Assembly (NCBI RefSeq): GCF_010993745.1
Contig: NZ_WOTN01000003.1
Location: forward strand, 682,001 to 746,000
Origin: Fodinicola acaciae
GTDB lineage: Bacteria > Actinomycetota > Actinomycetes > Mycobacteriales > HKI-0501
Direction: 5' to 3'
Length of the DNA stretch: 64,000 bases
In this document: positions 7,898 to 17,238 of the stretch, one piece after another
How the letters are laid out: each line of letters starts with the position of its first letter
Numbering within the stretch: the stretch's first letter is position 1
Program-made: the position numbers and the translations under genes
The notes under the pieces: generated by a model
Seen by the model: only the letters and a program-made list of their open reading frames with translations
Told to the model about the DNA's origin: nothing
The model's database searches: none

Positions 7898-9334
7898 TCA
7901 GGCGCCATATACGTCCAGCGCGGCTGGCCGTGCGCGGAACTCGAAACGTTTTCCGACCGGTCCGATCTCGCCGTCGGTCGCCACCGTCAGTGGACGCTCG
8001 CTGTGCACCACCAGATCGGTGACGTCACACTGCTGGTACGAGCGGCTCCGGTCCAGTGTGCCGGTCAACAGCGACAGGAAAAACCGCGCACGCGAAAACC
8101 GAACGTCCGCGCGTACGTAACGAACGTCGAGCACACCGGTGCCGAGGCTGGCGCGCACCACCGGCGCCATGCCTTTGGGCCGGTAGTCGTCATTGCCGAT
8201 GTAGATCATCCAGATTCGCCGTTTTTCCCCGTCCAGGCTGACATCCAGCGGCCGCGCGCGGCGCAGCGTGCGGACCGTGGCGATCGCGCCGGCCAGCCAC
8301 CGGCCCCAGCTTGGCTCGAGTTTTTCGCGTAACCGCACCATTGGCGGATAGCCGCCGAGACTCGCCGTGTTCACGAACCAACGCTCGGCGCCGCCGTCGA
8401 CTGTGACCGACCCGAGGCCGATCCGGCGCGCTCTGCCGGACTCGGTGGCCATGGCGACCGTACGCGCCTCGAAAATGCCGAGATCCCGGGCGAAATGGTT
8501 GAGCGTGCCGGCCGGCACGACGGCGAGTGGCAGGTCGTGGCGCGCCGCCACGGTGGCCGCTGCCGCCACCGAGCCGTCGCCGCCGGCGACGCCGATCGCC
8601 AGTGTGTCGCCGGATATCTCGGATTCCAGCTGCCGGACGATGTCCCCGTCCGAGGTGACGATCCGCGCCTTCGGCCACAGTGCGGTCACCAGCTCGGCGA
8701 CCGGATGGCTGCCGGATCGCGGATTCACCAGGAAAACCAGGCCGTCTCCGGCCTCCAGCCGCGGCACCTCGACGCGCGGCGCCGGCAGGTCGGCGCGGAT
8801 CGGCAGTTTTGGCCACCAGTGCAGCGTCGCGAGTCCGACCGCCGCGCCGGTCGCGGCACCGAAAGCAACGTCCGACGGCCAGTGCACCCCGACATGAATC
8901 CGCGAATACGCCACCGCGGCGGCCAACGGGATGACGATGGCGCCGGCGGCCGGTGACTCGATGGTGACCGCGGTCGCGAAGGCGGCCGCCGAAGCGGCGT
9001 GACCGGACGGAAACGACGACGAGGTCGGCCGTCCTTCCAGCCGGCGGCCGGGCGGCAACAGGTCGGCGGCCGGCCGGCGCCGCGGCAGCAGCCGCTTGGC
9101 CACCAGGCTCGCGGTGAAGCTCGCGCCGGCCAGCGCGGCCACGCCCCGCACCGCCGCGCGCCGGCTCTGTCCCTTGCGCAGAGCCAAAACCCCGGCCGTC
9201 GCGAGCCACAGCAGGCTGTGGTTGGCGGCGCCGGACAGCTCCAGCATCGCGCGGTCGAGCCGGTCGTCACGCAGCCGTCCGCTGGCGCGCATCAACACGC
9301 TGTCGGCTCTGCCGATCCGCGATCGAATTCTCAC
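7898..9334 (-). CDS. Fused PAP2 phosphatase and diacylglycerol/lipid kinase
   Basis: About 478 residues. The N-terminal half is a PAP2 phosphatase with the motifs KRLLPRRRP, FPSGHA and SRIHVGVHWPSD (the two catalytic histidines are in PSGH and HWPSD). The C-terminal half is a diacylglycerol-kinase-like domain with FLVNPRSGS, GVAGGDGSVAAA and VVPAGTLNHFARDLG. The pair of activities suggests interconversion of phosphorylated and free lipids or prenyl lipids at the membrane. GTG 9334 was chosen for the GGAG five bases upstream. The GNAT gene ends 10 bp upstream on the same strand. Confidence 0.9.
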   Translation of the reverse strand: MRIRSRIGRADSVLMRASGRLRDDRLDRAMLELSGAANHSLLWLATAGVLALRKGQSRRAAVRGVAALAGASFTASLVAKRLLPRRRPAADLLPPGRRLEGRPTSSSFPSGHAASAAAFATAVTIESPAAGAIVIPLAAAVAYSRIHVGVHWPSDVAFGAATGAAVGLATLHWWPKLPIRADLPAPRVEVPRLEAGDGLVFLVNPRSGSHPVAELVTALWPKARIVTSDGDIVRQLESEISGDTLAIGVAGGDGSVAAAATVAARHDLPLAVVPAGTLNHFARDLGIFEARTVAMATESGRARRIGLGSVTVDGGAERWFVNTASLGGYPPMVRLREKLEPSWGRWLAGAIATVRTLRRARPLDVSLDGEKRRIWMIYIGNDDYRPKGMAPVVRASLGTGVLDVRYVRADVRFSRARFFLSLLTGTLDRSRSYQQCDVTDLVVHSERPLTVATDGEIGPVGKRFEFRARPAALDVYGA

Positions 9335-9344
9335 GGACTCCAGA

Positions 9345-9890
9345 TTATGAGCCGGCGGCCGGTTTCGCAGTCGGGACCCAGAAGCGCAGCTTTCCGCGCC
9401 GCTCGTCCTCCAGCACACCGCCGTTGCGCTCGATCACCTTGCGCGAGGCGACATTGTCGACGTCACAGGTCACCAGCGCCGACTCGATGCCGAGGGTGGC
9501 GGCTACGCTCAGCGCCTGCCGGAGGATTTCCGTGGCATAGCCGCGCCGGCGCGCGGATTTCCGTACGTCGTAACCGATGTGTCCACCTTCCTCCAGCAGA
9601 TGCGGAGTGAGGTGGTGCCGGATGCCGACGCGGCCGAGATAGTCGTCCCCGTCCACATACCACAATGTCGTCTGCGGCACGAAACCAGGAAACATCGGGG
9701 TCTGCGCGTCGGCGACCACAGCGGCGACATAGCGCGCGAAACCGGCCGGCTCTGTCCACGTTGGACCGAACTCGAGCAGCTCGCGGCCGATCATGCTGTG
9801 GTCACCGGCGCGTCCCTCCGCTCGAAACTCCTCCATCGCCGCCAGAAACGACTGGTGTACGCGGACGGTCGGCGTGACCAACTCAGGCAT
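9345..9890 (-). CDS. GNAT-family N-acetyltransferase
   Basis: 181 residues. The core acetyl-CoA-binding region reads GGHIGYDVRKSARRRGYATE, the standard GNAT motif A pattern (R-x-x-G-x-A), followed by LVTCDVDNVASRKVIERNGG, typical of the C-terminal part of the fold. Substrate is unknown; the family modifies small molecules, antibiotics or protein N-termini. It heads a probable two-gene unit with the PAP2/lipid-kinase fusion 10 bp downstream. The ATG start is the first in frame, with no strong ribosome binding site. Confidence 0.88.
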   Translation of the reverse strand: MPELVTPTVRVHQSFLAAMEEFRAEGRAGDHSMIGRELLEFGPTWTEPAGFARYVAAVVADAQTPMFPGFVPQTTLWYVDGDDYLGRVGIRHHLTPHLLEEGGHIGYDVRKSARRRGYATEILRQALSVAATLGIESALVTCDVDNVASRKVIERNGGVLEDERRGKLRFWVPTAKPAAGS

Positions 9891-10006
9891 ACGTCAGATT
9901 GTCGACCGTCGCGGCGTACGTCCGCATCCGAGTTTTCCGGCCGGCTTGTTCGATCCAGGTTCCGGCGACTCGCGGTAGTCGTGCACTCACCGTGGTTTAC
10001 TGTCGC

Positions 10007-10020
10007 GGTCACTGGTGACC
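10007..10020. promoter_or_regulatory. Perfect palindrome upstream of the secreted lipase
   Basis: GGTCACTGGTGACC has 6-bp arms around TG and ends 13 bp before the lipase start codon. It overlaps the place where the transcript start would lie and could be an operator. No regulator gene is adjacent that would obviously bind it. Confidence 0.4.
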
Positions 10021-10033
10021 TTTTGGGGGTTCT

Positions 10034-10891
10034 ATGCGTACGTCCTGGCTGAAGGCGGCGTTTGTCGCCGTTGTGACCGGCGGACTGCTGGCCGCTGCCG
10101 CGCCGGCCGCAGCGGCACCGACCTCCGGTTTCGACGACTGGTCATGCCGGCCGTCGGCGAGCCATCCGTCGCCGGTCGTGCTGATCCACGGCCTCGGCGG
10201 CAACGGGCCGGGCAACTTCGCGCTCCTCGGGCCATATCTGGCGTCCGCCGGCTATTGCGCCTTTACTTTCACCTACGGCCAGGCATCGCCGTCCATTCCG
10301 GTCGGCGGCACGATCGCGATCGCCGACTCGGCCAAGCAGATCGTCGCATTCTCCGAGCGCGTACGGCAGGCCACCGGCGCGGCCAAGGTCGATTTCGTCG
10401 GCCATTCCGAAGGCGCATTCCAGTCGCTCTATATTCCCAAGATCCTCGGCTACGCGGGGAAAGTGCACCGGGTCGTGGCGATCGCGCCGCCGACGCACGG
10501 CACGACGTTCGCCGGTCTGGTGAATGTCGCCTATCTGCTCGGCGCGCGCGACCTGGTCGGCCAGGTGCTCAACACGTTCGGCTGCGCCGCCTGCGACCAG
10601 CTGATCGTCGGTGGTGCCGCGGTGAAACAGCTGACCGCCGGCCAGATTTCCCAGCCAGGCGTGGGTTACACGATCCTGGCCAGCCGCGCCGACGCGATCG
10701 TGACGCCGACCGGCACCGCCTTCGTCAACGAGTCCGGCGTCCGCAACGCGTACGTCCAGGACACCTGTCCGCTCGACCCGGTCGGCCATGTCGGCCTGGC
10801 TTTCGACACCGGTGTCGCGCAAATGGTCGCCAACGGCCTGGATCCGGCCCACGCCAAACCGGTCATCTGCTCAGTCGGCCCGGTGATCTGA
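10034..10891 (+). CDS. Secreted lipase/esterase of the alpha/beta-hydrolase fold
   Basis: 285 residues. A signal peptide (about 1-28, ending AAPAAAAP) indicates export. The oxyanion-hole segment VVLIHGLGGNGPGNF and the nucleophile elbow GHSEG (serine in FVGHSEGAFQS) are typical of lipase class 2 and EstA-like triacylglycerol lipases of actinobacteria. Four cysteines in the mature part (DDWSC, FGCAAC, DTC) could form two disulfides, consistent with secretion. It stands alone, convergent with the ABC permease gene two bases downstream. Substrate chain length is not predictable. Confidence 0.88.
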   Translation: MRTSWLKAAFVAVVTGGLLAAAAPAAAAPTSGFDDWSCRPSASHPSPVVLIHGLGGNGPGNFALLGPYLASAGYCAFTFTYGQASPSIPVGGTIAIADSAKQIVAFSERVRQATGAAKVDFVGHSEGAFQSLYIPKILGYAGKVHRVVAIAPPTHGTTFAGLVNVAYLLGARDLVGQVLNTFGCAACDQLIVGGAAVKQLTAGQISQPGVGYTILASRADAIVTPTGTAFVNESGVRNAYVQDTCPLDPVGHVGLAFDTGVAQMVANGLDPAHAKPVICSVGPVI

Positions 10892-10893
10892 GG

Positions 10894-11715
10894 TTAGCGT
10901 ACGAGCCGGGGCAGCAGTGCGGACGCGACCGTGATCATCGACGCCGCGGCAACGACAAGCACACCGAAGTCCAACAGAAGATTGGTGGACGTGCCGATGA
11001 GTAGTCCGCGCAGCGCGTCCACCTCATAGCCGAGCGGATTGATCCGGTTGACGACCTGCAACCAGCCCGGCATCAGGTCGGCAGGATAAAGTGCGTTGGA
11101 CGCGAAAAACAGCGGCATGGTGATCGCCTGGCCGATCCCCATCAACCGGTCGCGGGACAGCACGAGTCCGGCGATCGCGATGGACAGGCAACAGAAAAAC
11201 GCCGAGCCGAGCAGCACGGCCACCACGGTTCCGAGCAGTTTCAACGGATTCGCGGTCATGCCCACACCGAGTACGAGCGCCAGCACCAGCACGACGGCCG
11301 CCTGCACCAATGCACGTACGCCCGCGGCGAAGGCTTTTCCCGTGATGATCGCGAATCTCGGCGTCGGCGTGACCAGCAGCTTGGACAGCACACCGGCGTC
11401 GCGTTCCCAGATGATCTGGATGCCATAGAAGATCGCGATGAACAGTGCCGACTGCGCGATGATGCCTGGAGCCAGGAAATCCAGGTAGGGCACGCTGCCG
11501 GTAGGGATGATCCGCAACCGGTTGAAAGTCTCGCCGAAAACCAGCAGCCACAGCGCCGGCTGGATCGCTCTGGTCACCAGCTCGGTGCGGTCGTGCCGCA
11601 GTTTTTGCAGCTCCACCAGGCACATCGTGTATGCGCGGGAGAGGATCAGCGACAGCAGACCGCGCCGCGGTGGCTCAACCAAGCCGGCGGGCCGTACGGC
11701 GGGCCGAACGGACAT
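10894..11715 (-). CDS. ABC-2 type exporter permease
   Basis: About 273 residues with six predicted membrane helices and the ABC-2 signature region around FASNALYPADLMPGWLQ and NPLGYEVDALRGLL, as in DrrB-type drug-efflux permeases. ATG 11715 was preferred; the frame is open further upstream, but this ATG lies inside the end of the ATPase gene (41-bp overlap), consistent with coupling. It is the third gene of a MarR-ATPase-permease operon and would form the membrane half of an exporter with the ATPase. Confidence 0.88.
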   Translation of the reverse strand: MSVRPAVRPAGLVEPPRRGLLSLILSRAYTMCLVELQKLRHDRTELVTRAIQPALWLLVFGETFNRLRIIPTGSVPYLDFLAPGIIAQSALFIAIFYGIQIIWERDAGVLSKLLVTPTPRFAIITGKAFAAGVRALVQAAVVLVLALVLGVGMTANPLKLLGTVVAVLLGSAFFCCLSIAIAGLVLSRDRLMGIGQAITMPLFFASNALYPADLMPGWLQVVNRINPLGYEVDALRGLLIGTSTNLLLDFGVLVVAAASMITVASALLPRLVR

Positions 11716-12481
11716 CTCGCATCCCCTCTCCGGTCGCCGCGGACAGGTCATCGCCCGTGGTGGCACGGAAAACGTCGTCGAGCGTGGCGTCCGGCCCGAC
11801 CATCGCCTTCAGCTCGTCCGGCGTCCCGCGCGCACCGATCCGGCCGTGGTTCATCAGCGCGATCTCGTCGCAGTTCTGGTCGGCCTCGTCCATGTAGTGC
11901 GTGGTCACCAGGATCGTCATGCCGGTTTCGGCTTGTACGCTGGCCAGCCGCTGCCACACACTCGCGCGACCGACCGGGTCCAGACCGATCGTCGGCTCGT
12001 CCAGGATCAGCAGTTTCGGTGCGCTGACAAGGGCCTGTGCCAGCTCCAGCCGGCGGATCATGCCACCGGAATACGTCGAAGCCGTGCGACCGGCGGCATC
12101 GGTGAGGCCGACCGACTCCAGTGCCGAGCCAACCACCGCACGCCGTTTCCCGCGCGGCACGTCGAAAAGTCGCGCGAACAACGACACGTTCTCCCATCCG
12201 CTCAACGCGCCGTCCGCGGACAGTTGCTGTGGCACATAGCCGATGAGCCGGCGTACGGCCATTTTCTGCCGCGCCACATCGACGCCGAAGACGCGGATGT
12301 CGCCGGACCGCACCGGCAGCAGTGTCGTGATCATCCGGATCGTCGTGGTCTTGCCGGCGCCGTTTGGCCCGAGCAGGCCGAAAACGCTGCCGACCGGGAT
12401 GCTCAGGTCGACGCCGTCGACCGCTTTCGTGGCGCCGAAACTGTAGGCAAGGCCGGCACATTCCACCGCGGGTGGGGCCAT
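11675..12481 (-). CDS. ABC transporter ATP-binding protein, DrrA-like
   Basis: 268 residues. Walker A is GPNGAGKTT, the signature is YSGGM, Walker B is LLILDEP and the switch histidine is in TTHYMDEAD. The C-terminal extension after the ATPase core resembles DrrA-type drug exporter subunits. The ATG at 12481 follows the MarR stop with no gap, and the 3' end overlaps the permease gene, so all three genes are coupled. The system most likely exports a hydrophobic compound sensed by the MarR protein. Confidence 0.93.
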   Translation of the reverse strand: MAPPAVECAGLAYSFGATKAVDGVDLSIPVGSVFGLLGPNGAGKTTTIRMITTLLPVRSGDIRVFGVDVARQKMAVRRLIGYVPQQLSADGALSGWENVSLFARLFDVPRGKRRAVVGSALESVGLTDAAGRTASTYSGGMIRRLELAQALVSAPKLLILDEPTIGLDPVGRASVWQRLASVQAETGMTILVTTHYMDEADQNCDEIALMNHGRIGARGTPDELKAMVGPDATLDDVFRATTGDDLSAATGEGMRDVRSARRTARRLG

Positions 12482-12946
12482 CTACTCACCGCCTTCTTCG
12501 GTCAGTCGGTCCAGAAGTGCGTGCAGAGCGGGCAAAGCGCGCTGGATCGCCCTGCGGTCGGCGGCCGGCAGGGCATCGATCCCGGCGGCCACCAGGTCCA
12601 CCCGGATCCGCCGCCACTCGGCCAGTCGTTTGCGCGCCGCGTCGGTCAGCCGCAGCCGGATCGCGCGGCGGTCGGCCGGATCGGTCTCGCGCACCAGCAT
12701 GCCGACATCGGAAAGCTGGTTGACCAGCGTACTCACCGAGTTTCCGGCCATCTGCAGCTCGCGCGCGGCCGCGGCGACCCCAATGCCGGGACGCAGGCCG
12801 ACAACGCGCAACAACTCGATCTGCGCGCCGCGCAGGTCCGGCCAGGCGGCCATGTGTGGCCGCACCCGGCGCCGCAACAGGCGGCGCATCGCCGCGTTGT
12901 TGGCCATCAACTCGTCGGCGATCAGCACCGACTCGCGCTCCGTCAC
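12482..12946 (-). CDS. MarR-family transcriptional regulator
   Basis: 154 residues from GTG 12946. The winged-helix core includes GVAAAARELQMAGNSVSTLVNQLSDVGMLVRETDPADRRAIRLRLT, whose DPADRR loop is the wing typical of MarR proteins. It is the first gene of the ABC exporter operon, and the perfect inverted repeat at 12965-12983, just upstream of its start, is the likely binding site, so autorepression with relief by the exported ligand is the natural model. Upstream in-frame codons reach into the dhaK promoter region and are unlikely to be coding. Confidence 0.9.
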   Translation of the reverse strand: MTERESVLIADELMANNAAMRRLLRRRVRPHMAAWPDLRGAQIELLRVVGLRPGIGVAAAARELQMAGNSVSTLVNQLSDVGMLVRETDPADRRAIRLRLTDAARKRLAEWRRIRVDLVAAGIDALPAADRRAIQRALPALHALLDRLTEEGGE

Positions 12947-12964
12947 GCGACCACAGTATCTCTT

Positions 12965-12983
12965 ATTGAGAGTTACTCTCAAT
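12965..12983. promoter_or_regulatory. Inverted-repeat operator between MarR gene and dhaK
   Basis: ATTGAGAGTTACTCTCAAT has perfect 9-bp arms around a single T. It sits 19 bp before the MarR start and about 48 bp before the dhaK start, where it could control both divergent units. Length and symmetry suit a MarR dimer. Confidence 0.7.
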
Positions 12984-13031
12984 GGGAGCTTGCTGCCGCT
13001 GTGATATGAAGGCTGCGGAGGTGCGAGCCGG

Positions 13032-14018
13032 ATGAAGAAACTCATCAACGATCCCGCCAACGTCGTCGCGGAAGCCCTGGCCGGCTTCCAAGCCGCGCAT
13101 CCGGACGTACGCGTCGACCACGACAACCGCGTCGTCTATCGCGCCGACGCGCCGCGGCTCGGCAAGGTCGGCCTGGTCTCCGGCGGCGGCTCCGGACACG
13201 AGCCACTGCACGCCGGCTTCGTCGGCGCCGGCATGCTCGACGCGGCCTGCGCCGGCGAAATCTTCACCTCACCGGTCCCCGACCAGATGGTTGCCGCGAC
13301 GCAACTCGTCAACGGTGGCGCCGGAGTGCTGCACATCGTGAAGAACTACACCGGTGACATCATGAACTTCGAGATGGCCGCCGAGCTGGCCGACGACATT
13401 CCGGTCGAGTCGGTCGTCACCAACGACGACGTGGCGGTGGAGGACAGCCTCTATACCGCCGGCCGGCGTGGCGTCGGAGTGACCGTACTGGTGGAAAAGA
13501 TCGCCGGCGCCGCCGCCGAGGAGGGCCGGTCGCTGGCCGACGTCGCCGCGATCGCCAGGCGGGTCAACGAAAACGGCCGCAGCCTCGGCGTCGCGCTGAC
13601 CTCCTGCACGGTCCCGGCCGCCGGCCGGCCGACGTTCGAGCTGGCCGACGACGAGATGGAGGTCGGCATCGGCATCCACGGCGAGCCGGGCCGCCGCCGC
13701 GTCCCGCTGGCCACCGCCGCCGAGATCGCCGGCATGCTGGTGGAGCCGGTGGTGGCGGATTTGCCGTACGAGCGCGGCGACACCGTGATCGCCTTTCTCA
13801 ACGGCATGGGCGGCACGCCGTTGATCGAGCTTTACCTGATGTACGGCGAGATCTCGAAGCAGCTGGCCGGCCGGGGCCTCACCGTGGCGCGGTCGCTGGT
13901 CGGGCCGTACATCACCTCGCTGGAGATGGCCGGCTGCTCGCTGACCCTGCTGCGCGTCGACGACGAGCTGCTTTCGCTGTGGGACGCACCCGTCCGCACG
14001 GCGGCGCTCCGCTGGTGA
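13032..14018 (+). CDS. dhaK: Dihydroxyacetone kinase subunit DhaK
   Basis: 328 residues, normal length. The substrate-binding segment [18 protein letters not shown] and the covalent-binding histidine region GIGIHGEPG are intact. DhaK binds dihydroxyacetone as a hemiaminal while the DhaL subunit (carrying ATP or phosphorylated ADP) transfers phosphate. A good ribosome binding site (GGAGGTG) precedes the ATG. Unusually, dhaL and the PTS subunit dhaM, normally next to dhaK, are absent: an inverted-repeat element begins two bases after the stop, followed by alaS on the other strand. DhaL must be encoded elsewhere or this copy is not functional alone. Confidence 0.93.
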   Translation: MKKLINDPANVVAEALAGFQAAHPDVRVDHDNRVVYRADAPRLGKVGLVSGGGSGHEPLHAGFVGAGMLDAACAGEIFTSPVPDQMVAATQLVNGGAGVLHIVKNYTGDIMNFEMAAELADDIPVESVVTNDDVAVEDSLYTAGRRGVGVTVLVEKIAGAAAEEGRSLADVAAIARRVNENGRSLGVALTSCTVPAAGRPTFELADDEMEVGIGIHGEPGRRRVPLATAAEIAGMLVEPVVADLPYERGDTVIAFLNGMGGTPLIELYLMYGEISKQLAGRGLTVARSLVGPYITSLEMAGCSLTLLRVDDELLSLWDAPVRTAALRW

Positions 14019-14019
14019 A

Positions 14020-14462
14020 TCCGCATGGCCACCATGCGTGCAACGACGCGCCGCCATTGAGCCGGCCCGGCGAGCAGCCACAACAGCATTACTGGCGTCA
14101 GCAGTCACACCCACCACAAGGGCTGACGGTCACGCAGGCGTGAAAGCCGTGTTTCGTGCATCTAGCGCCAGTAACTCAACGTTCACGCCTCCGGCAAACC
14201 TCACAAGACAGACATTTAGCGTTACATGGAGCTGCGGATCCCATTGAGTGGACCCTTTCGCCACTTACCGGGACGCCATGACACCTTCCGCGCAGCCGAT
14301 GGCCGGAAAGACATCACCCGGTCGCCGCGCGACCGGCCCGATATCCCGGATGGGCAGCCCTCGAAGCAGGGTCGGCCAGCCGTCGGGCGTCCAGTGGCGC
14401 GGAACCACTCACCAACCCAGAGGTTAAACTCAAGTCGGATGCACGCATGGTGGCCATGCGGA
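14020..14462. mobile_element. MITE-like element, family 1 copy A (443 bp)
   Basis: The left end TCCGCATGGCCACCATGCG and the right end, its exact reverse complement (CGCATGGTGGCCATGCGGA), form perfect inverted ends of about 22 bp. The interior has no supported gene. It shares a middle block with copy C (from GCATTACTGG to the ATGACACC region, including a GGCGTGAA...TTCACGCC inverted repeat) and a 3' block with copy B (CGCGCAGCCGATGGCCGG onward). It starts two bases after the dhaK stop and is followed directly by a different repeat element. No transposase is encoded, so any movement would need an enzyme supplied in trans. Confidence 0.8.
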
Positions 14463-14464
14463 CC

Positions 14465-14577
14465 TAGGGTCTGTTCCGAAGTCCGACGCGGCGATAGCCG
14501 AGCCGCTGTCACAGCTTTCTCGGGCCGCCTGTTTGGTTCTCGACTCTCATCCACGTGGGACTTCGAAACAGACCTTA
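14465..14577. repeat. Small inverted-end repeat, family 2 copy 1 (113 bp)
   Basis: Begins TAGGGTCTGTTCCGAAG and ends CTTCGAAACAGACCTTA, near-perfect inverted ends of about 24 bp. The interior (CGGCGATAGCCG, then CTCGACTCTCATCCACG) matches the second copy at 38467-38560. The last three bases on the plus strand (TTA) are the TAA stop codon of alaS read on the minus strand, so the element abuts and defines the end of that gene. Confidence 0.85.
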
Positions 14578-17238
14578 GGCGCCGAGCAGGTCGACGGCGA
14601 CGGATTCGGCGTGACGCAACGCTTCGTCGAGCCGCGTTACGTCTCGGCCGCCGGCATTGGCGAGTGGCCCGCTGCCACCGCCGGCGCCACCGCCGATGAG
14701 TTTCGCCGCCGAGACAAGCAAAGTCCGCGCTGGCTGACCGCGATGCAGAAGCGTGTCGTTGATCGCCGCCACCAGCTGTGCCTTGTCACCACTGGAGGTC
14801 GCCAGCACGACAGCGGCCGGTTTGTCGCCACCGTATGCCAAAACCGATGTCGCGACCGGCCGCAGCTCGCTGGCCGACAGCTCATCCACGCGCGCCACGA
14901 CCAGCCAGCCGGAGCCGACCGTACGGGCCTGCCGGCTCAACGACAGCGCCAGCGCGTCAAGCTCGCGTTGTCGGTGCCGGCGCAACGAATCCTCGGCCTC
15001 CGCCAATGCCGCGAGCCGTTTGCGCAGCGTCGCCATCGCGTTTTCCGGCCGTGTGCCCAGCAACGCGCTGACCTCGCGCAGCACGCGCCGTTCGGTGTCA
15101 CCAAACCGCAGCGCGTCACGACCGGTCAGCGCCTCGATCCTGCGTACGCCAGAGCCGATCGACGACTCGCCGAGAATGCGGATGGGACCGGCCTGCGCGC
15201 CGTGACCGACATGCGTGCCACCGCACAGCTCGCGCGACGCGTCGCCAATGTCCACGATCCGTACACGATCGCCATATTTCTCCCCGAAGAACGCGGTCGC
15301 GCCGGCCGCCTCGGCTTCGGCACGGGTCGCGTGCCACACGCGTACGTCCGGATCGTCGAGCAGATAGTCGTTGACCAGCTGACCGATCGTCTCCAGCGCC
15401 TCCGGCTCGACCGGTGTGAAATGTGGGAAATCGAAGCGCAGCCGGTCCGGCGCGACCAGCGATCCCTGCTGCCGCGCGTGATCGCCGAGCACGCGCCGCA
15501 GAGTCGCGTGCAACACGTGCGTCGCCGAGTGCGAACGCGCCGTCGCCGACCGCCGCGAGATGTCGATCACCGCCTCCACCGACTGTCCACTGTGGACCTC
15601 ACCGCTGGCGATCCTGCCGGTGTGTACGCGAAAACCGTCCACGCCATATCGCGTGTCGAGCACGTCCACGGCGTTGCCGGACGAGTCGCGGATGGTGCCG
15701 GTGTCACCGACCTGACCGCCGGACTCCGCGTAGAACGGACTGCGGCGCAGGACGATCTCGACCTCCTGGCCTTGCGACGCCGAGCTCACCGGCTCGCCGT
15801 CCCGGAGGATCGCCAGGACTTCGGTTTCCGCGGACGTCGAGCAATAGCCGACGAAATCCAGCTCGCCAACGGTCCCGGCGAGCCGCCGATAGACCTCCTG
15901 CCGGCGCAGCGCCTCGGAAGTTTTGCCTTTTCCACTGGACTTCGCCCGCCGGCGCTGGTCGTCGAGCAGCGCCGCATAGCGGTCGCCGTCGACGGTCAAC
16001 CCCGCCTCACGCGCCGCGTCGACGGTCAGGTCGACCGGAAATCCGTACGTGTCATGGAGTTCGAACGCCGTCTCACCTGACAACCTGGTGCCGCCGGCCG
16101 AGGTCGTACGCGCGATCGCCGCGTCCAGAAGTCGAGTCCCCTGCCGCAAAGTCGCGCCGAACGACTCCTCTTCCTGCGTCGCGATCGCCTCGATCAACGA
16201 CGCCGACCGCGTCAGCTCCGGCCAGGTCTCCCCCAGATTGCCGACAACGCTGGACATCGCCGCCGGCAACACCAGCTCGCCGACGCCGAGCTTTCGCGCG
16301 TGCCGCACCGCACGACGCATCAGCCGCCGCAGCACGTAACCGCGACCCTCGTTGGAGGGCACCACACCATCGGCGATCAGAAAGGCCGCACACCGCGCGT
16401 GGTCCGCGATCACCTGATACGACACGGAAGTGTCGCTGCCATCGCGGCCGGGAAACCGCCGGCCGACCACATCGCCGACAACCTCCAGCGTCGGGGCGAC
16501 CAGGTCGGTCTGGCAGATGCCGTCGACGTCCTGCAGGACCATCGCCAACCGGTCCAGGCCGAGGCCGGTGTCGATGCTGCGGCGCGGCAACGGCCCCAGC
16601 ACGGGAAAATCGTCCTTCCCGTCGCCGTCGCCGCGCAGGTCCTGCATGAAGACCAGGTTCCACAGCTCCAGATATCGCTCGCCGTTCACCGCCGGTCCGC
16701 CGGACTCGCCAAAAGCCGGACCGCGGTCGTAGTTGATCTCGGACGACGGACCGGCCGGTCCCGGCACTCCCATCGACCAGTAGTTGTCGGCTTTTCCGAG
16801 CCGCTGGATGCGGTTTTCCGGGACGCCGAGCCGACGCCAGATCCGGACCGCCTCGTCGTCATCGAGATAGACGGTGATCCACAGCCGGTTTTCCGGCAGT
16901 TGGTAGACCTCGGTCGCGACCCGCCAGGCGTACTCGATCGCCCGCTCCTGGTAGTAGTCGCCGAAGGAGAAGTTGCCGAGCATTTCGAAGAAAGTCACGT
17001 GCCGAGCGGTGCGGCCGACGTTTTCCACGTCGACCGTACGCGTGCATTTCTGCACGCTGGTCGCGCGCCGCCAGGGCGGTGTCCGGTCGCCGAGATAGTA
17101 CGGCTTGAACTGGTTCATGCCGGCGTTGGTCAGCAACAGCGTCGGATCGTCCGGCACCAGCGGACTCGACGGCACGCGCGTGTGGTCGTGTGAGGTGAAG
17201 AAGTCGACGAAAAGACGCCGAATATCGAGCGAACGCAT
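14575..17238 (-). CDS. alaS: Alanyl-tRNA synthetase
   Basis: 887 residues, full length. The catalytic domain (FFTSHDHTRVPSSPLVPDD, then FEMLGNFSFGDYY), the editing-domain zinc motifs SHSATHVLHA and ELCGGTHVGH, and a C-terminal domain rich in glycine (GGGAGGGSGPLANAGG) are all present, so charging and editing should both work. The gene stands alone between repeat elements and a divergent hypothetical gene, not in the usual actinobacterial setting next to ruvX/mltG, so a second alaS elsewhere is possible. Its stop codon is the first three bases of the family 2 repeat. Confidence 0.95.
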   Translation of the reverse strand: MRSLDIRRLFVDFFTSHDHTRVPSSPLVPDDPTLLLTNAGMNQFKPYYLGDRTPPWRRATSVQKCTRTVDVENVGRTARHVTFFEMLGNFSFGDYYQERAIEYAWRVATEVYQLPENRLWITVYLDDDEAVRIWRRLGVPENRIQRLGKADNYWSMGVPGPAGPSSEINYDRGPAFGESGGPAVNGERYLELWNLVFMQDLRGDGDGKDDFPVLGPLPRRSIDTGLGLDRLAMVLQDVDGICQTDLVAPTLEVVGDVVGRRFPGRDGSDTSVSYQVIADHARCAAFLIADGVVPSNEGRGYVLRRLMRRAVRHARKLGVGELVLPAAMSSVVGNLGETWPELTRSASLIEAIATQEEESFGATLRQGTRLLDAAIARTTSAGGTRLSGETAFELHDTYGFPVDLTVDAAREAGLTVDGDRYAALLDDQRRRAKSSGKGKTSEALRRQEVYRRLAGTVGELDFVGYCSTSAETEVLAILRDGEPVSSASQGQEVEIVLRRSPFYAESGGQVGDTGTIRDSSGNAVDVLDTRYGVDGFRVHTGRIASGEVHSGQSVEAVIDISRRSATARSHSATHVLHATLRRVLGDHARQQGSLVAPDRLRFDFPHFTPVEPEALETIGQLVNDYLLDDPDVRVWHATRAEAEAAGATAFFGEKYGDRVRIVDIGDASRELCGGTHVGHGAQAGPIRILGESSIGSGVRRIEALTGRDALRFGDTERRVLREVSALLGTRPENAMATLRKRLAALAEAEDSLRRHRQRELDALALSLSRQARTVGSGWLVVARVDELSASELRPVATSVLAYGGDKPAAVVLATSSGDKAQLVAAINDTLLHRGQPARTLLVSAAKLIGGGAGGGSGPLANAGGRDVTRLDEALRHAESVAVDLLGA

